A program made the translations under genes and the position numbers. Positions 1 through 7,953 of a stretch of DNA of 24,385 bases are shown piece after piece (the first letter of the stretch is position 1; each line of letters begins with the position of its first letter). Below the pieces are notes generated by a model. The model searched no databases and was not told the DNA's origin. It was given only the letters and a program-made list of their open reading frames with translations. The DNA lies in NCBI GenBank assembly GCA_036645935.1, contig JAVXNE010000013.1:1-24385 (forward strand), given 5' to 3'. This stretch comes from JAUNBN01 sp036645935. Its GTDB lineage: Bacteria; Bacillota; Clostridia; Oscillospirales; Ruminococcaceae.

Positions 1-108
1 GCACTTTGTCTTGCACTTTGTCTTGCACTTTGTCTTGCACTTTGTCTTGCACTTTGTCTTGCACTTTGTCTTGCACTTTGTCTTGCACTCTGTCTTGCAC
101 TCTGTCTT
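1..108. repeat. 12-bp tandem repeat, nine copies, cut by the window edge
   Basis: Nine head-to-tail copies of the 12-bp unit GCACTTTGTCTT. Copies 1-7 are identical and copies 8-9 share one T-to-C change (GCACTCTGTCTT). The array starts at the window edge, so its true length is unknown. Because the unit is a multiple of three and contains no stop in any frame, every reading frame is open through it. On the minus strand the array follows the stop of the coiled-coil phage gene by about 30 bp. It may be a non-coding minisatellite or may encode a 4-residue repeat. Confidence 0.95.
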
Positions 109-138
109 AGTGCTGTGTCCGTGCTCTCAATCCGTTTG

Positions 139-717
139 CTATGGCTGACGTGCCGACATTGAGTCATTGACAGCTTTCCATACAGTCCTTTGCCGAATCA
201 TTCTTTTAGGCTGCACAATCTCCTCAACTGTTTGGGGAGGGCCGTAATTTTTACTCTTAGTTCTCACCGCACCGCGCGATCCCTTAGCTCTTCTCCCCGA
301 AGAGCGAGAGACCTTGTTTGTTTCTGCCTGTGCAGCGTTGTAGTCCTCCAGGGCAATACGCGCGTTGAACTCGTTCACGGCGGTCTCCATCAATCGTTGC
401 TGTTTTTGCACCGCACGGTTGTAGTCATCGATAAATTGTCGCTGCTGCTCCTTGAGCTCCTCATATCTGTTTTGATATTCGAGCGCAATTCCCTCAAGAT
501 CAAGCTGCTCCACCCCTCCCGAAAGCCCCAGAGATCTAAGCTGCTGCGGCCGGTCACGATAGTCGTTCATCTTGTCAATATATGCGTCTCGTGAAAGCTT
601 ATCATTCTCATGCTGCTTGCGTTCGCGAGTGACACGTGCCTGCTCAATCGCCTCAAGATATTGCTGCTTCAGCGCAGAGAGGCGCGCTTCCCGAAGCATC
701 TGAGTGTAAATGTCCAT
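139..717 (-). CDS. Coiled-coil phage protein of unknown function
   Basis: A 192-aa protein at the distal end of the phage late operon, after the endolysin. I chose the ATG at 717, giving MDIYTQML, because AAAGGAGGAGAAGGT lies directly upstream; the longer reading from 741 lacks that support. The first 115 residues are highly charged and helix-forming (many Q, E, R and K in heptad-like spacing), as in a coiled coil. The C-terminal third is basic and low in order (RSSGRRAKGSRG and similar). No domain is recognised. The location after holin and endolysin could mean an accessory virion protein, a late regulator or a moron. Function is not assigned. Confidence 0.8.
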   Translation of the reverse strand: MDIYTQMLREARLSALKQQYLEAIEQARVTRERKQHENDKLSRDAYIDKMNDYRDRPQQLRSLGLSGGVEQLDLEGIALEYQNRYEELKEQQRQFIDDYNRAVQKQQRLMETAVNEFNARIALEDYNAAQAETNKVSRSSGRRAKGSRGAVRTKSKNYGPPQTVEEIVQPKRMIRQRTVWKAVNDSMSARQP

Positions 718-776
718 ACCTTCTCCTCCTTTTCTGTTCATTCAATTCAACTGCATAGGTTTTCATACGATTCCTT

Positions 777-1673
777 TCACGCGACAATGTGCGGGGAGAG
801 GAGCGCAACCGCCTCACCGATCGCTGCCTTGCAGTTTGCAAGTCGCAACTCCAAATCGTCTGTAGGAACGGTGTTTGCCTGTGGGATCACCCCGCACAGC
901 TCTGTCATTCCATCGATGAGCGCCACCCAAAACGGTCCGAGCCGCGTGTCAATCATCGCCCAGCTGTTGCTCTCTTCCCCCGATTTTGTTTTGCAGTGAT
1001 AGAGTGCCGCAAAGTTGTCCTCACCACAAAATTCTCCGAGAGTGTCGCACGAACGGTCGGCTGCACCCGCTGTGAGCGGTGTGAATGCCAGGTAAGGCAC
1101 GAGGCGCAGTCGCACACTGCCATCAAGAACTTTCACATATGCACCCTGCGGCAGCTCCTCAATGTCAGAAGGGTGCGGCTCGGGATACGGTATTCCATCT
1201 TTCCAGAGCGTGTCGGCGTCCTTGACAAACGTCTGCCCCGCAACGACATGCAGCACCGATAGCGGGTCGACGGAGTGCGCGATGCGCCCGTTGTAATTGT
1301 AGCTGTAATCCTTAGGCACAAGCCATGTCTCAAGATGCAGATGCTGTCCGAAACAAGCACTGCCCGACGCTCCCTGAATGCCGATTATCTGTCCCTCGTC
1401 CACCATTTCGCCAAACGCCGCCCTGCGCGATGCGAGATGGGCGTAGCGCGTGATAATGTCGGCTCGCTCATTGAAATATCCCGCAATCGCGAGCATGTTC
1501 CCGCCCGCCCCGTCATAGCAGGACAGCACGACACGCCCTGCGTGACACGCAACAACGTTGGTGTTGGTCTGGCTGCATATGTCACATCCGTAGTGCGGCC
1601 TGCGCACACCGTTTACGGTGTATGGGCCATATCCCGCCGTTATCGCGATACGCTGCATGGGAAAGCGCGCCAT
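777..1673 (-). CDS. M23-family peptidase, phage endolysin
   Basis: A 298-aa LytM/M23 zinc endopeptidase expected to cut peptidoglycan cross-bridges for host lysis. The catalytic domain occupies about residues 1-120. H27 and D31 lie in RPHYGCD, H79 in RYAHLA, and H111/H113 in GQHLHLE. By comparison with LytM, H27, D31 and H113 bind zinc and H79 and H111 are catalytic. Residues about 165-245 look like an SH3-type wall-binding region, and the tail is helical. There is no signal peptide, consistent with holin-dependent release. The start MARF at 1673 is chosen because a GGGGGGAG ribosome site precedes it and it lies 1 nt after the holin stop. The longer frame from 1712 would overlap the holin gene. 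Confidence 0.9.
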   Translation of the reverse strand: MARFPMQRIAITAGYGPYTVNGVRRPHYGCDICSQTNTNVVACHAGRVVLSCYDGAGGNMLAIAGYFNERADIITRYAHLASRRAAFGEMVDEGQIIGIQGASGSACFGQHLHLETWLVPKDYSYNYNGRIAHSVDPLSVLHVVAGQTFVKDADTLWKDGIPYPEPHPSDIEELPQGAYVKVLDGSVRLRLVPYLAFTPLTAGAADRSCDTLGEFCGEDNFAALYHCKTKSGEESNSWAMIDTRLGPFWVALIDGMTELCGVIPQANTVPTDDLELRLANCKAAIGEAVALLSPHIVA

Positions 1674-1674
1674 A

Positions 1675-2010
1675 TTAAAACTCCCCCCGACCCGCGTTCT
1701 TTTGATTTCCACCGTCTCCTGCTTTTATTCCGAATAGCGTGCCCACAGTGGCTTCAATCAGCGCGTCGTCTATCTTAAACCCACGGCTTTCAAGAAAACT
1801 CATCACATAAGCTTTCTTCTCCTGTCCCGATTTCGAGCCAAAATACTGTTCGGCCGCACGAACTGCAATGTCGGTCCAAAACTCGAGTGTCTGCACATCT
1901 TCATTTTTGAGTTTCGCCGACAGCCACGGTATAAGCCGCGTTGTCAGAAGCGCCGCGCACAGTGCTATAACCGCGTTTATAATCGCGGTAAGATCGATGG
2001 TACCTGTCAT
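1675..2010 (-). CDS. LL-H family phage holin
   Basis: A 111-aa protein with one N-terminal membrane segment (about residues 8-30, AIINAVIALCAALLTTRLIPWL). An amphipathic region follows with the WTDIAVRAAEQ...KKAYVMSFLESRGFKIDDALIEATV pattern typical of Phage_holin_LLH proteins. Its role is to permeabilise the inner membrane so that the M23 enzyme encoded immediately downstream reaches the wall. Its ATG overlaps the stop of the upstream XhlA-like gene (ATGA), implying translational coupling. The family call rests on overall pattern, gene size and position next to the endolysin. Confidence 0.85.
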   Translation of the reverse strand: MTGTIDLTAIINAVIALCAALLTTRLIPWLSAKLKNEDVQTLEFWTDIAVRAAEQYFGSKSGQEKKAYVMSFLESRGFKIDDALIEATVGTLFGIKAGDGGNQKNAGRGEF

Positions 2011-2339
2011 ATTTTTTTCTCCTTTTCCCTCTCGAGTACAGTTATGCGTGTCTCATGGCACGCAAGTTTGTCGTCCTGCTCTCGGTTGTTGTCCCATATT
2101 CGGCGATGCGAATCGGCATTGTCCTCCTCGAACTTTTCGAAGCTGTGCGCCATCAGTTCGATAGTGGTCGTGAGCCGCGTGACTGCCTCGGTGTTTTCCT
2201 TTGTTGATGACGTCCGCTGTCTCTCAAGTTCGTAGCGCTCGTCCGATCGCTCCTGGGCCCTTCGCGCGAGTGGGGTGTAAACCACAAAAAACAAACCCGC
2301 CAGCGCGGACAGCACCCCGACCACACCCCATTCACTCAC
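2007..2339 (-). CDS. XhlA-like membrane/coiled-coil lysis accessory protein
   Basis: A 110-aa protein with one N-terminal membrane segment (about residues 4-23, WGVVGVLSALAGLFFVVYTPL) and a long charged helix ending in KEKKI. This layout matches phage haemolysin XhlA-like or spanin-like accessory proteins that work with holins; identity at sequence level is not certain. The start codon is GTG at 2339, preceded by GGGAGGCGG. It overlaps the stop codon of the frame that ends at 2336, evidence that this upstream frame is translated. The stop overlaps the holin ATG. It belongs to the lysis cassette XkdX-like / XhlA-like / holin / endolysin. Confidence 0.75.
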   Translation of the reverse strand: MSEWGVVGVLSALAGLFFVVYTPLARRAQERSDERYELERQRTSSTKENTEAVTRLTTTIELMAHSFEKFEEDNADSHRRIWDNNREQDDKLACHETRITVLEREKEKKI

Positions 2340-2472
2340 GGCTTTCCGCCTCCCTCAATCTCCAGCCGCTCGGCAATAGTGATCTGCCTTTGCCGCAGCA
2401 GCCTGTCGATCTTATCTGCCCCGATGCTGATTTCTTATAAAGCCGCTTTAGCCGGGCGGCATATCGGCTCAC
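2336..2472 (-). pseudogene. XkdX-like small phage gene with an apparent 1-nt frameshift
   Basis: A GTG at 2472 overlaps the preceding stop (GTGA) and opens SRYAARLKRLYKK. A second frame ends at 2336 with KIDRLLRQRQITIAERLEIE, and its TGA overlaps the GTG of the next gene. The distance is 137 nt, one short of 46 codons. Adding one A to the AAA run at 2431-2433 would join the two parts into a 45-aa protein of the form RLYKK...ADKIDRLLRQRQIT, which fits the XkdX pattern (charged helix, then IT and a short helix). It may be a sequencing error, a real inactivating deletion, or a -1 frameshift site. Both overlap junctions argue that an intact gene once filled this slot. Confidence 0.6.
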
Positions 2473-2603
2473 GCGCTCACCCCCAAAATTATGTCTGCTT
2501 CCGATTGCGTTATAAGCCCGCGCAGCACAACGCGGGCAATCCCCGCCGCGTCAACGCGCCTCGCGTCGAACAGCCGTTTGTATCTCGTTGCCGTGTTTCC
2601 CAT
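2469..2603 (-). CDS. XkdX-like small phage protein
   Basis: A 44-aa protein beginning MGNTATRYKRLFDARRVDAA and ending in RGLITQSEADIILGVSA. The ATG at 2603 follows AAGGAAGGAG at good spacing. The pattern of a basic first helix, a central hydrophobic region and an IT..E..II ending is that of the XkdX family, small proteins found between tail-fibre and lysis genes of Gram-positive phages. No biochemical role is established for them. Its TGA overlaps the GTG of the following gene. Confidence 0.7.
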   Translation of the reverse strand: MGNTATRYKRLFDARRVDAAGIARVVLRGLITQSEADIILGVSA

Positions 2604-2621
2604 CTTTACTCCTTCCTTTTT

Positions 2622-2909
2622 TTAAGCTTTGCTGCTCAGCGCGATCAGTATGTCGTCTATTGTGGGCGCGAGTTCATCGTAAACGCCCTGTGCCGCTTCT
2701 AAAGAGGCGCTGTCCCGCCATGGCGAGAGCATCGGTCCTGCGAATGTCTCGCCGTCGTCGCGCGTCCAGATCGATCCCGGGGGAAGATATCTCATGCCCT
2801 CGATATAGGCGTCACACTTTCCGTCGAGCGCGTCTGTCTGCACCGCAGTTCTGTCTGCAGCGGACACGGTGTAGCAGTGATATCCGTCATCAATGTAGAT
2901 AGTTCTCAT
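2622..2909 (-). CDS. Conserved-type phage protein after the tail fibre, unknown function
   Basis: A 95-aa acidic protein with no membrane segment. The central stretch, RYLPPGSIWTRDDGETFAGP then MLSPW, is a pattern I associate with small proteins placed just after tail-fibre genes in phages of gut Firmicutes; this is memory of a pattern, not a database hit. The start at 2909 follows a GGAGAA ribosome site. It lies 9 nt downstream of the fibre gene and could be a fibre chaperone or a small tail-tip part, but nothing in the sequence proves either. Confidence 0.7.
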   Translation of the reverse strand: MRTIYIDDGYHCYTVSAADRTAVQTDALDGKCDAYIEGMRYLPPGSIWTRDDGETFAGPMLSPWRDSASLEAAQGVYDELAPTIDDILIALSSKA

Positions 2910-2918
2910 GTTTTCTCC

Positions 2919-4424
2919 TTAAGTTAGCAATGCATAATCAATCCTAAATACTGCCATATCCAATATAAAGCCTAAATAATATAAGCCATTGACAGCAGAT
3001 AGGTCATAAGTCCAATTGCATTCGGTCGTAGCTGTTGTGAGCGTTCCGCCCGTCAGGGATAGCCCTGTAAAATCCGCGTACATGGAGCCCCTGTTTTGTG
3101 TCTTACTCAGCGCCGCTGTACAATACCGGACAACGTCTATAGATGTCAATCTGGTTACCCGAACGGATAAAGTATGATATTTCGTGAGATCTATGGCGGT
3201 ATCGAATCCGAAAACGCCACCGGATTCAACGCAGATACCACTATCGCCGTACTTGATTGACGCCGTCGGAGTAACTGAAAATAGTGATTCACCAAGAGAT
3301 AAAGCGCCGCGGACATAGTATCCGACATCCCATCTTCGCCATAGTCCCGCTTGACGCGTCTTTGCTGTCCTAATCTCCCACGCCGACCCCGAATACTGGC
3401 AGCAACTGCCGGGATATGCCATCATGCAATTTTTACGCAGTGCATTAAAGACCGATGGTGAGGCGGTGTTTGTTTTGAACCACACCTCTCCACCGCTCAA
3501 TGCCGCGCCGTTTAATTTGGTCGTCGGCTGCATCGACGAAAATACCCACTCGGTTATCGGAACGGCGGTCACAATACCGATCGTGTTTTCGACCGGCGTG
3601 TCGGCGCTCAGGGCGGCCTCGGTAGCGTAGGACTTTATTTTGAAATTGAGCGCCGCACCGCCCTGCTTAAAATTTGCATAGCTTGTCCCCTCTCTTTTGT
3701 TGAGATGGCAGGACACCGCCGCGCCGGTGATAAAATAATTGTCTTGCAGCATCTCTCCGTCTATCGTGCGGGCTGTATGCGCAGCCTCGTTAATTTCGAG
3801 AGCATCCCCCTCACAAAAGCTCCCCTCTGCAACAAAGCGCACGTTGTCCCCCGCTCCCGACAGCTTATGGGTGCGATAGAGCTTTGTGCCCGCCGCGTCG
3901 GTTCGAATGGCTGTCGCGACGCCGTCCAGCGTCAATTTGTAATATTTAACGCCATCAACAGTCTCCTGTCCACTAACCGAAATTCTGCTCGCGACCTGAG
4001 AAGTCGTCCCTGTTTTGGTAAGATCGGCCAGATCTTTGTAATACGTCGTTCCCGCAGGGATATCCAACGAGAGCGCAAGTGAGTGCGCGTAGTTTCCAAA
4101 GGCATTTGCGGCGCTCGCGTAATAGGATGAAGGCTTCCCTGCCAGCTTCTCGCTGTCGTCCACAGTGCCGTTTAGGTTGGCATCATACTGCGCCTTGGTC
4201 ATGTCGGCGCTCCCCGTCTCAAACACCGTGTTGGCGACATCGGTCAAGCTCGCATAGTCGCGCTCGAGCACTGTCACAAGGGCGTTGTGCGCGGGCACGA
4301 GCACATCGAGCGACAGCTCGTCAAACTTGCGCTTCAGTCTTTCAGGGGCGAGGCTGGGCGTGTCCGCGAGGGACATCGCGCCCTTTCCTGCGGTATCTCC
4401 CGCGACAATTTTCAATCCTTCCAT
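2919..4424 (-). CDS. Phage tail fibre / receptor-binding protein
   Basis: A 501-aa protein with a short N-terminal attachment-like segment (SLAPERLKRKFDELSLDVLVPAHNAL at residues about 25-50), a linker holding TKAQYDANLNGTVDDSEKLAGKPSSYY, and a long beta-rich, Thr/Ser/Gly-rich C-terminal part typical of fibre shafts and tips. It should form the host-recognition appendage, probably as a trimer (family expectation). It sits between the large neck/tail protein and the small lysis genes, the usual place for a fibre. Its local base composition is lower in GC than its neighbours towards the 3' end (2,920-3,350), as is common for receptor-binding regions that recombine. No reverse transcriptase or template repeat of a diversity-generating system was seen nearby. 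Confidence 0.75.
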   Translation of the reverse strand: MEGLKIVAGDTAGKGAMSLADTPSLAPERLKRKFDELSLDVLVPAHNALVTVLERDYASLTDVANTVFETGSADMTKAQYDANLNGTVDDSEKLAGKPSSYYASAANAFGNYAHSLALSLDIPAGTTYYKDLADLTKTGTTSQVASRISVSGQETVDGVKYYKLTLDGVATAIRTDAAGTKLYRTHKLSGAGDNVRFVAEGSFCEGDALEINEAAHTARTIDGEMLQDNYFITGAAVSCHLNKREGTSYANFKQGGAALNFKIKSYATEAALSADTPVENTIGIVTAVPITEWVFSSMQPTTKLNGAALSGGEVWFKTNTASPSVFNALRKNCMMAYPGSCCQYSGSAWEIRTAKTRQAGLWRRWDVGYYVRGALSLGESLFSVTPTASIKYGDSGICVESGGVFGFDTAIDLTKYHTLSVRVTRLTSIDVVRYCTAALSKTQNRGSMYADFTGLSLTGGTLTTATTECNWTYDLSAVNGLYYLGFILDMAVFRIDYALLT

Positions 4425-4442
4425 GAATATTTATTCCTTCCG

Positions 4443-6293
4443 TCAAATTTTTCCGCCTATAGTGTATTCAACAGCGTAGTTGTAAATTCCGAACGGCTCG
4501 TTCATGCTGTCGTTAATAAACCGAAAACACATCTTGTCCGATTTCGCACGGCGCAGTCTTCGTCCGAGCGCTTTGGGGGTTCTGTCGCAGGAAAACGTGA
4601 ATTTCGCAAACGACAGCCTCTCAAATGTGAAATATCGGCATCCCGAACATTCCTCGAACAGCGTGCTCCAGATTCCCTTTGTCTGAGCGAGCACGCGCAC
4701 CCCTGTCACCGACGCCGACAGCAATTTGAGCGCGAGATATCGAAAACTTTTTTTGTATTCAAACATCTCTGTCGAGAACATAGGAGTGTCCCAATAAGCA
4801 GTGATTGCGCGCCCTTCGTCGTTATAAGAATTCGTGTCCGTGGGGTCTGAATAAAACTCCATGAGTTTTCCTTCCGAAGTGCCAAATCTCAACTTATCGC
4901 CCTTTCGGTAAAGCACGCGCGCGTCAATCCCCGTTAGCAAAAAAGCCTCATACTGATGCGTGGAATAAGGCGCTCCCTTCTCGCACGATTTCAGCAGAGA
5001 ATCGAGAACATAGAGTTTTTTACCGAGCGAAAGAATATAAAAATCCTTGTAGCTCACCGCGCAGCAGTCAGCTTTGCCAGGCTCCACCTCCAGGGCGTTG
5101 TTGATGTAGAACGAACGGTTTTGTGAATAGCGCTCGCCGTTGATATCGGCAGGTGTGATTGCGTAAACCCCATCGTGCGAGAAAAAGAGCGGCTCTGTTT
5201 TGAGATAAGCGATTGTGTGTCCCGAAACTATGCCCGCGCCTTGAAGCGTGTTCACAATCGGGAATGCGGCCTTGTCCGATTCAAGCTTACCCATGCGCAG
5301 CACGATGTTTCTCCCGTCCTCGTCCCCGCTCTTGTGCGCCGCGAGTTTATCCTCAATTATTGAATATCCCGTGATTCGCGTATTGAGTCCGAGAATGCAA
5401 TAGGACGAGACGGGAAAGTAACTCGCATCGTTCATTCCGCTGTACCAGTCATAATTCAGATATTCGGAATTTCCTGTGAGAAACAACCGGTCGGCCGCGC
5501 CGTTAACGCCATAAAGCACCCCCATGTCACAGTGGTTTATCCTCGCTTCATAATCATCTCTCTGCTTTTTAACGGTTATTCTGATGTTGTCCGCGCCTGT
5601 TGTAGGAGACGCTGCCGGCGCACTTGCAAATGTAATTCGCCCGAGCGTCGCGTCAAAAGTGTATGCTGTCCCGCTGACAAGCTCCGTCCAAACATCCGCA
5701 GATTTCATCTGTTCCACCTTAATAAACCCCGGGTGAAGCCCGTCGTATGACATCTGATAAACACTCGAGGCAGCGTCACTCAAAAAGCTCTCAGTCCAAC
5801 AGCTTCCGAGCAGATTTAGACCCTCGTAAACCGAGCCTCCCCCGCTCGGCTTGCGCGAGATGTTGATTTTGGGGATATACGCGTCCTCACTCGCCGCCTT
5901 GAGCGCCGTTCCGTTCCAGCACATCAGCTTTTTTCCATCTGCGATAAATAGCTTGTCTCCAAGCTGCCACGCTTTGGATCGGGTGTCGGCGAGCGTGTCG
6001 CAAATCGGAGTCGTCCCGAGGAACAGTTTCGTTCCCGAATGCACAAGCTCGCTTATCGCACCGTGGCTGCGAAATTCGTAAACCCCGTTAATCCTTGCTC
6101 CATACTCTGCGATTTTGCGGTATCCCATTCGCTTGCGCACCTTGCCAGGAACGTCGCGAATCATATTAGGAGCTTGCGGACTTCTCTGCGGCGAAACGTT
6201 TGTCGGTGAGTTGTAGAGATCAATACCGCGAAACTCGTCCACGGAAATTCTGTTTGGCGAGAGGCTGCGGTAGCTTGTGCTCACCGTTTTCAT
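4443..6293 (-). CDS. Large phage neck/tail protein (podovirus tail-tube or stabilisation class)
   Basis: A 616-aa beta-rich protein. The N-terminus has RISVDEFRGIDLYNSPTNVS and then PNMIRDVPGKVRKRMGYRKI, the opening often seen in large proteins that follow the connector gene in short-tailed phages. Repeated short strands (LFLGTTPICD, KLFIADGKKLMCWNG, EPLFFSHDGVYAIT, YILSLGKKLYVLD) suggest a propeller-like fold. By position (connector, then this, then fibre, with no tape measure or tail tube) it could play the role of T7 tail tubular B or P22 gp10; I cannot prove homology to either. Its ATG overlaps the connector stop (ATGA). Full length, with no interruptions. Confidence 0.65.
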   Translation of the reverse strand: MKTVSTSYRSLSPNRISVDEFRGIDLYNSPTNVSPQRSPQAPNMIRDVPGKVRKRMGYRKIAEYGARINGVYEFRSHGAISELVHSGTKLFLGTTPICDTLADTRSKAWQLGDKLFIADGKKLMCWNGTALKAASEDAYIPKINISRKPSGGGSVYEGLNLLGSCWTESFLSDAASSVYQMSYDGLHPGFIKVEQMKSADVWTELVSGTAYTFDATLGRITFASAPAASPTTGADNIRITVKKQRDDYEARINHCDMGVLYGVNGAADRLFLTGNSEYLNYDWYSGMNDASYFPVSSYCILGLNTRITGYSIIEDKLAAHKSGDEDGRNIVLRMGKLESDKAAFPIVNTLQGAGIVSGHTIAYLKTEPLFFSHDGVYAITPADINGERYSQNRSFYINNALEVEPGKADCCAVSYKDFYILSLGKKLYVLDSLLKSCEKGAPYSTHQYEAFLLTGIDARVLYRKGDKLRFGTSEGKLMEFYSDPTDTNSYNDEGRAITAYWDTPMFSTEMFEYKKSFRYLALKLLSASVTGVRVLAQTKGIWSTLFEECSGCRYFTFERLSFAKFTFSCDRTPKALGRRLRRAKSDKMCFRFINDSMNEPFGIYNYAVEYTIGGKI

Positions 6294-6679
6294 TCTGCCG
6301 CCCCTTTCGCATAAAAATCATCAATCGGCGCACAGACATATTGGGCCGCGTCGAGCACTCCGTTAACGTATTGATTTTGATAATATGCCGTCTTTGCCAT
6401 ATCTCCGTCGTCCATAATCAGTTTGGCGACCAGCCCGTGCGCAAGTGCTGGAACACACAGCTCATCCTCACACGGCAGCGCGTCGTCAAGCGCGATGATA
6501 CTCTGCGGACTCTCGTATTCCGCAAGTCCTCTTGATGCACGCAGCGCGTTGTTGCTTCCATGTATCTCGGCAAGCAGCATGTTCACGAGCGGCAGCGCAA
6601 ACTCCAAATACTCGGGCGCGTATTTTCGGTTGGTCATCAACAGCGCGAGCGCGCTGTCAAGCAGTTCGTTGCCCGTCAT
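6290..6679 (-). CDS. Phage head-tail connector / adaptor protein
   Basis: A 129-aa mostly helical protein, start MTGNELLDSA at 6679 preceded by GGAGGACAAAAC. The longer frame from 6766 runs into the intergenic space after the capsid gene and has no ribosome site. Size, helix content and its place directly after the major capsid gene fit an adaptor joining portal to tail (gp6/gp4/gp11-like class). A helical core such as LMTNRKYAPEYLEFALPLVN and a tail rich in YYQNQYVNGVLD are typical. It overlaps the following gene by 4 nt, so the two are probably co-translated. Confidence 0.65.
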   Translation of the reverse strand: MTGNELLDSALALLMTNRKYAPEYLEFALPLVNMLLAEIHGSNNALRASRGLAEYESPQSIIALDDALPCEDELCVPALAHGLVAKLIMDDGDMAKTAYYQNQYVNGVLDAAQYVCAPIDDFYAKGAAE

Positions 6680-6777
6680 GTTTTGTCCTCCATTTCTATC
6701 ATCTTTCTCGGCAGATACGCCGAACGTGCACAAGATATGCTTTTGCACGCCCGGCGTTTGCCTCAATCCGAATTAGG

Positions 6778-7842
6778 TCAGACGAGTGTCGCCGCGGTGA
6801 CCGCAGAGGGGTATATCCCATCTCCTGCTTTAAACGCATATGCCTTAACTTTTGTTCCCGCCGCAGTGATATCACTCACCGTACCGGTCTTTGCGGAAGT
6901 CGAGTGTCGGGGATCGGTGCCGTCGGTCGTATATTTAACTGTAGCGCCTGCCGTCGCACACGCAAGCGCGCCTCCTGAAATCGCAATCGTCGGCGCCGCA
7001 ACGACTACCCCCTTGCCCGTGCCGGTGTCAACGTGTGCGTAAACACCGTCACACTTGACTCCATACACAAACAGATCATAATACTGTCTGCCCTCAATAA
7101 GGCTTCCTGAAATTCCGGGAGGGTTCTCGTGAACGTTAGTGTCCGAAATCTTAACGGGAGCGACCGCTGCATTCTTGTGAACAATCATGAAATTGCAGTA
7201 CAGAGGCCAGCGATTTTTCGGAACTTTCACAACCTCCATGTTGTCGTAGCGCCCGACGATCCCCTTGCGCAGCGCGTCCCGCGCGAGGCTTTCAACGGCC
7301 AGAAATTCATCCGAGTGCTTGAGAAGCGCATAGCTGTCTGCAGAAAGGAAAAGCGTGCGGTCATTGTTGGGAACCTCCGCGTCGTCAAGCTGTTTGGTTC
7401 CCGCGCTTATGAGAGAGCAGATATTTGTCGCGGAAACCGCTGTCGCGCTGCCGACAATTGTCCCCGCGCTCTGCGCGAGTTTTCCAATAACGTATCTGTC
7501 CATCTCGGGAATCGCGCGCTCGCTTATCTGAAGCGCAAGCATCTTTGTGGCATTTTTCAGAAACATGCCATCGTCAAAATTCCCCTTGTCCACCGTCATC
7601 GCGAACGATTTGTCCTGTGTGAGCGTCAGTTCCTGAACAACATCCTGCATTTCAACGGGGCTGCCATAGCGTGTCGCTCCCTCTCTTGTATAATCGGTCA
7701 TCGGTATTGTGGTCGGGGTGAGTACCTTTACCGTCTTCGCTCCCGTAAAGTCATATTCGTTTGAAAGCTTTCCCGCAACAATACTCTCGTTTACGAATTT
7801 GCTCTGGATCATTTTTCCGAACTGCGCGTTGAAATTTATCAT
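6778..7842 (-). CDS. Major capsid protein with C-terminal chitobiase-like beta domain
   Basis: A 354-aa protein, start at 7842 after AAAAAAGGAGAAAAAGA. Residues 1 to about 275 have the N-arm, E-loop and P-domain style of an HK97/P22-type coat protein, including PTTIPMTDYTREGATRYGSP and the helical KMLALQISERAIPEMDRYVI. Its place between scaffold and connector fits. Residues about 282-354 form a separate beta domain (APTIAISGG ... VKYTTDGTDPRHST ... VKAYAFKAGDGIYPS), the signature of the chitobiase/hexosaminidase C-terminal Ig-like family (CHB_HEX_C). That domain would be displayed on the capsid surface and may bind carbohydrate or mucus (inference). It is fused in frame with no break. Confidence 0.85.
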   Translation of the reverse strand: MINFNAQFGKMIQSKFVNESIVAGKLSNEYDFTGAKTVKVLTPTTIPMTDYTREGATRYGSPVEMQDVVQELTLTQDKSFAMTVDKGNFDDGMFLKNATKMLALQISERAIPEMDRYVIGKLAQSAGTIVGSATAVSATNICSLISAGTKQLDDAEVPNNDRTLFLSADSYALLKHSDEFLAVESLARDALRKGIVGRYDNMEVVKVPKNRWPLYCNFMIVHKNAAVAPVKISDTNVHENPPGISGSLIEGRQYYDLFVYGVKCDGVYAHVDTGTGKGVVVAAPTIAISGGALACATAGATVKYTTDGTDPRHSTSAKTGTVSDITAAGTKVKAYAFKAGDGIYPSAVTAATLV

Positions 7843-7857
7843 TCTTTTTCTCCTTTT

Positions 7858-7953
7858 TTATTGGATATTTTGAAATTCGCATCTTGCCTGTTCCGTTGTT
7901 TTGAATGATGCACACTCGATCTCGGGATACTTTGTGGCAAATACTCTGCACAT
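7858..7953 (-). CDS. Small 31-aa ORF before the capsid gene
   Basis: ATG at 7953 follows GGAGGG with 9-nt spacing and opens a 31-codon frame beginning MCRVFATKYPEIECASFKTT and ending EFQNIQ. It stops 15 nt before the capsid ATG, inside the capsid ribosome site. Good ribosome site and placement argue for translation. It may be a tiny structural or regulatory peptide, or a leader that couples ribosomes to the capsid gene. No family recognised. Confidence 0.45.
   Translation of the reverse strand: MCRVFATKYPEIECASFKTTEQARCEFQNIQ

Noticed and set aside
1..108. 12-bp repeat as a CRISPR array
   Set aside because: Units are contiguous with no unique spacers and no cas genes nearby.
2919..4424. Diversity-generating retroelement acting on the tail fibre
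   Set aside because: No reverse transcriptase, template repeat or adenine-biased variable repeat in the window.
7751..7951. 66-codon minus-strand frame overlapping the capsid start
   Set aside because: It overlaps the capsid gene out of frame; the 31-codon frame at 7953 has the ribosome site.
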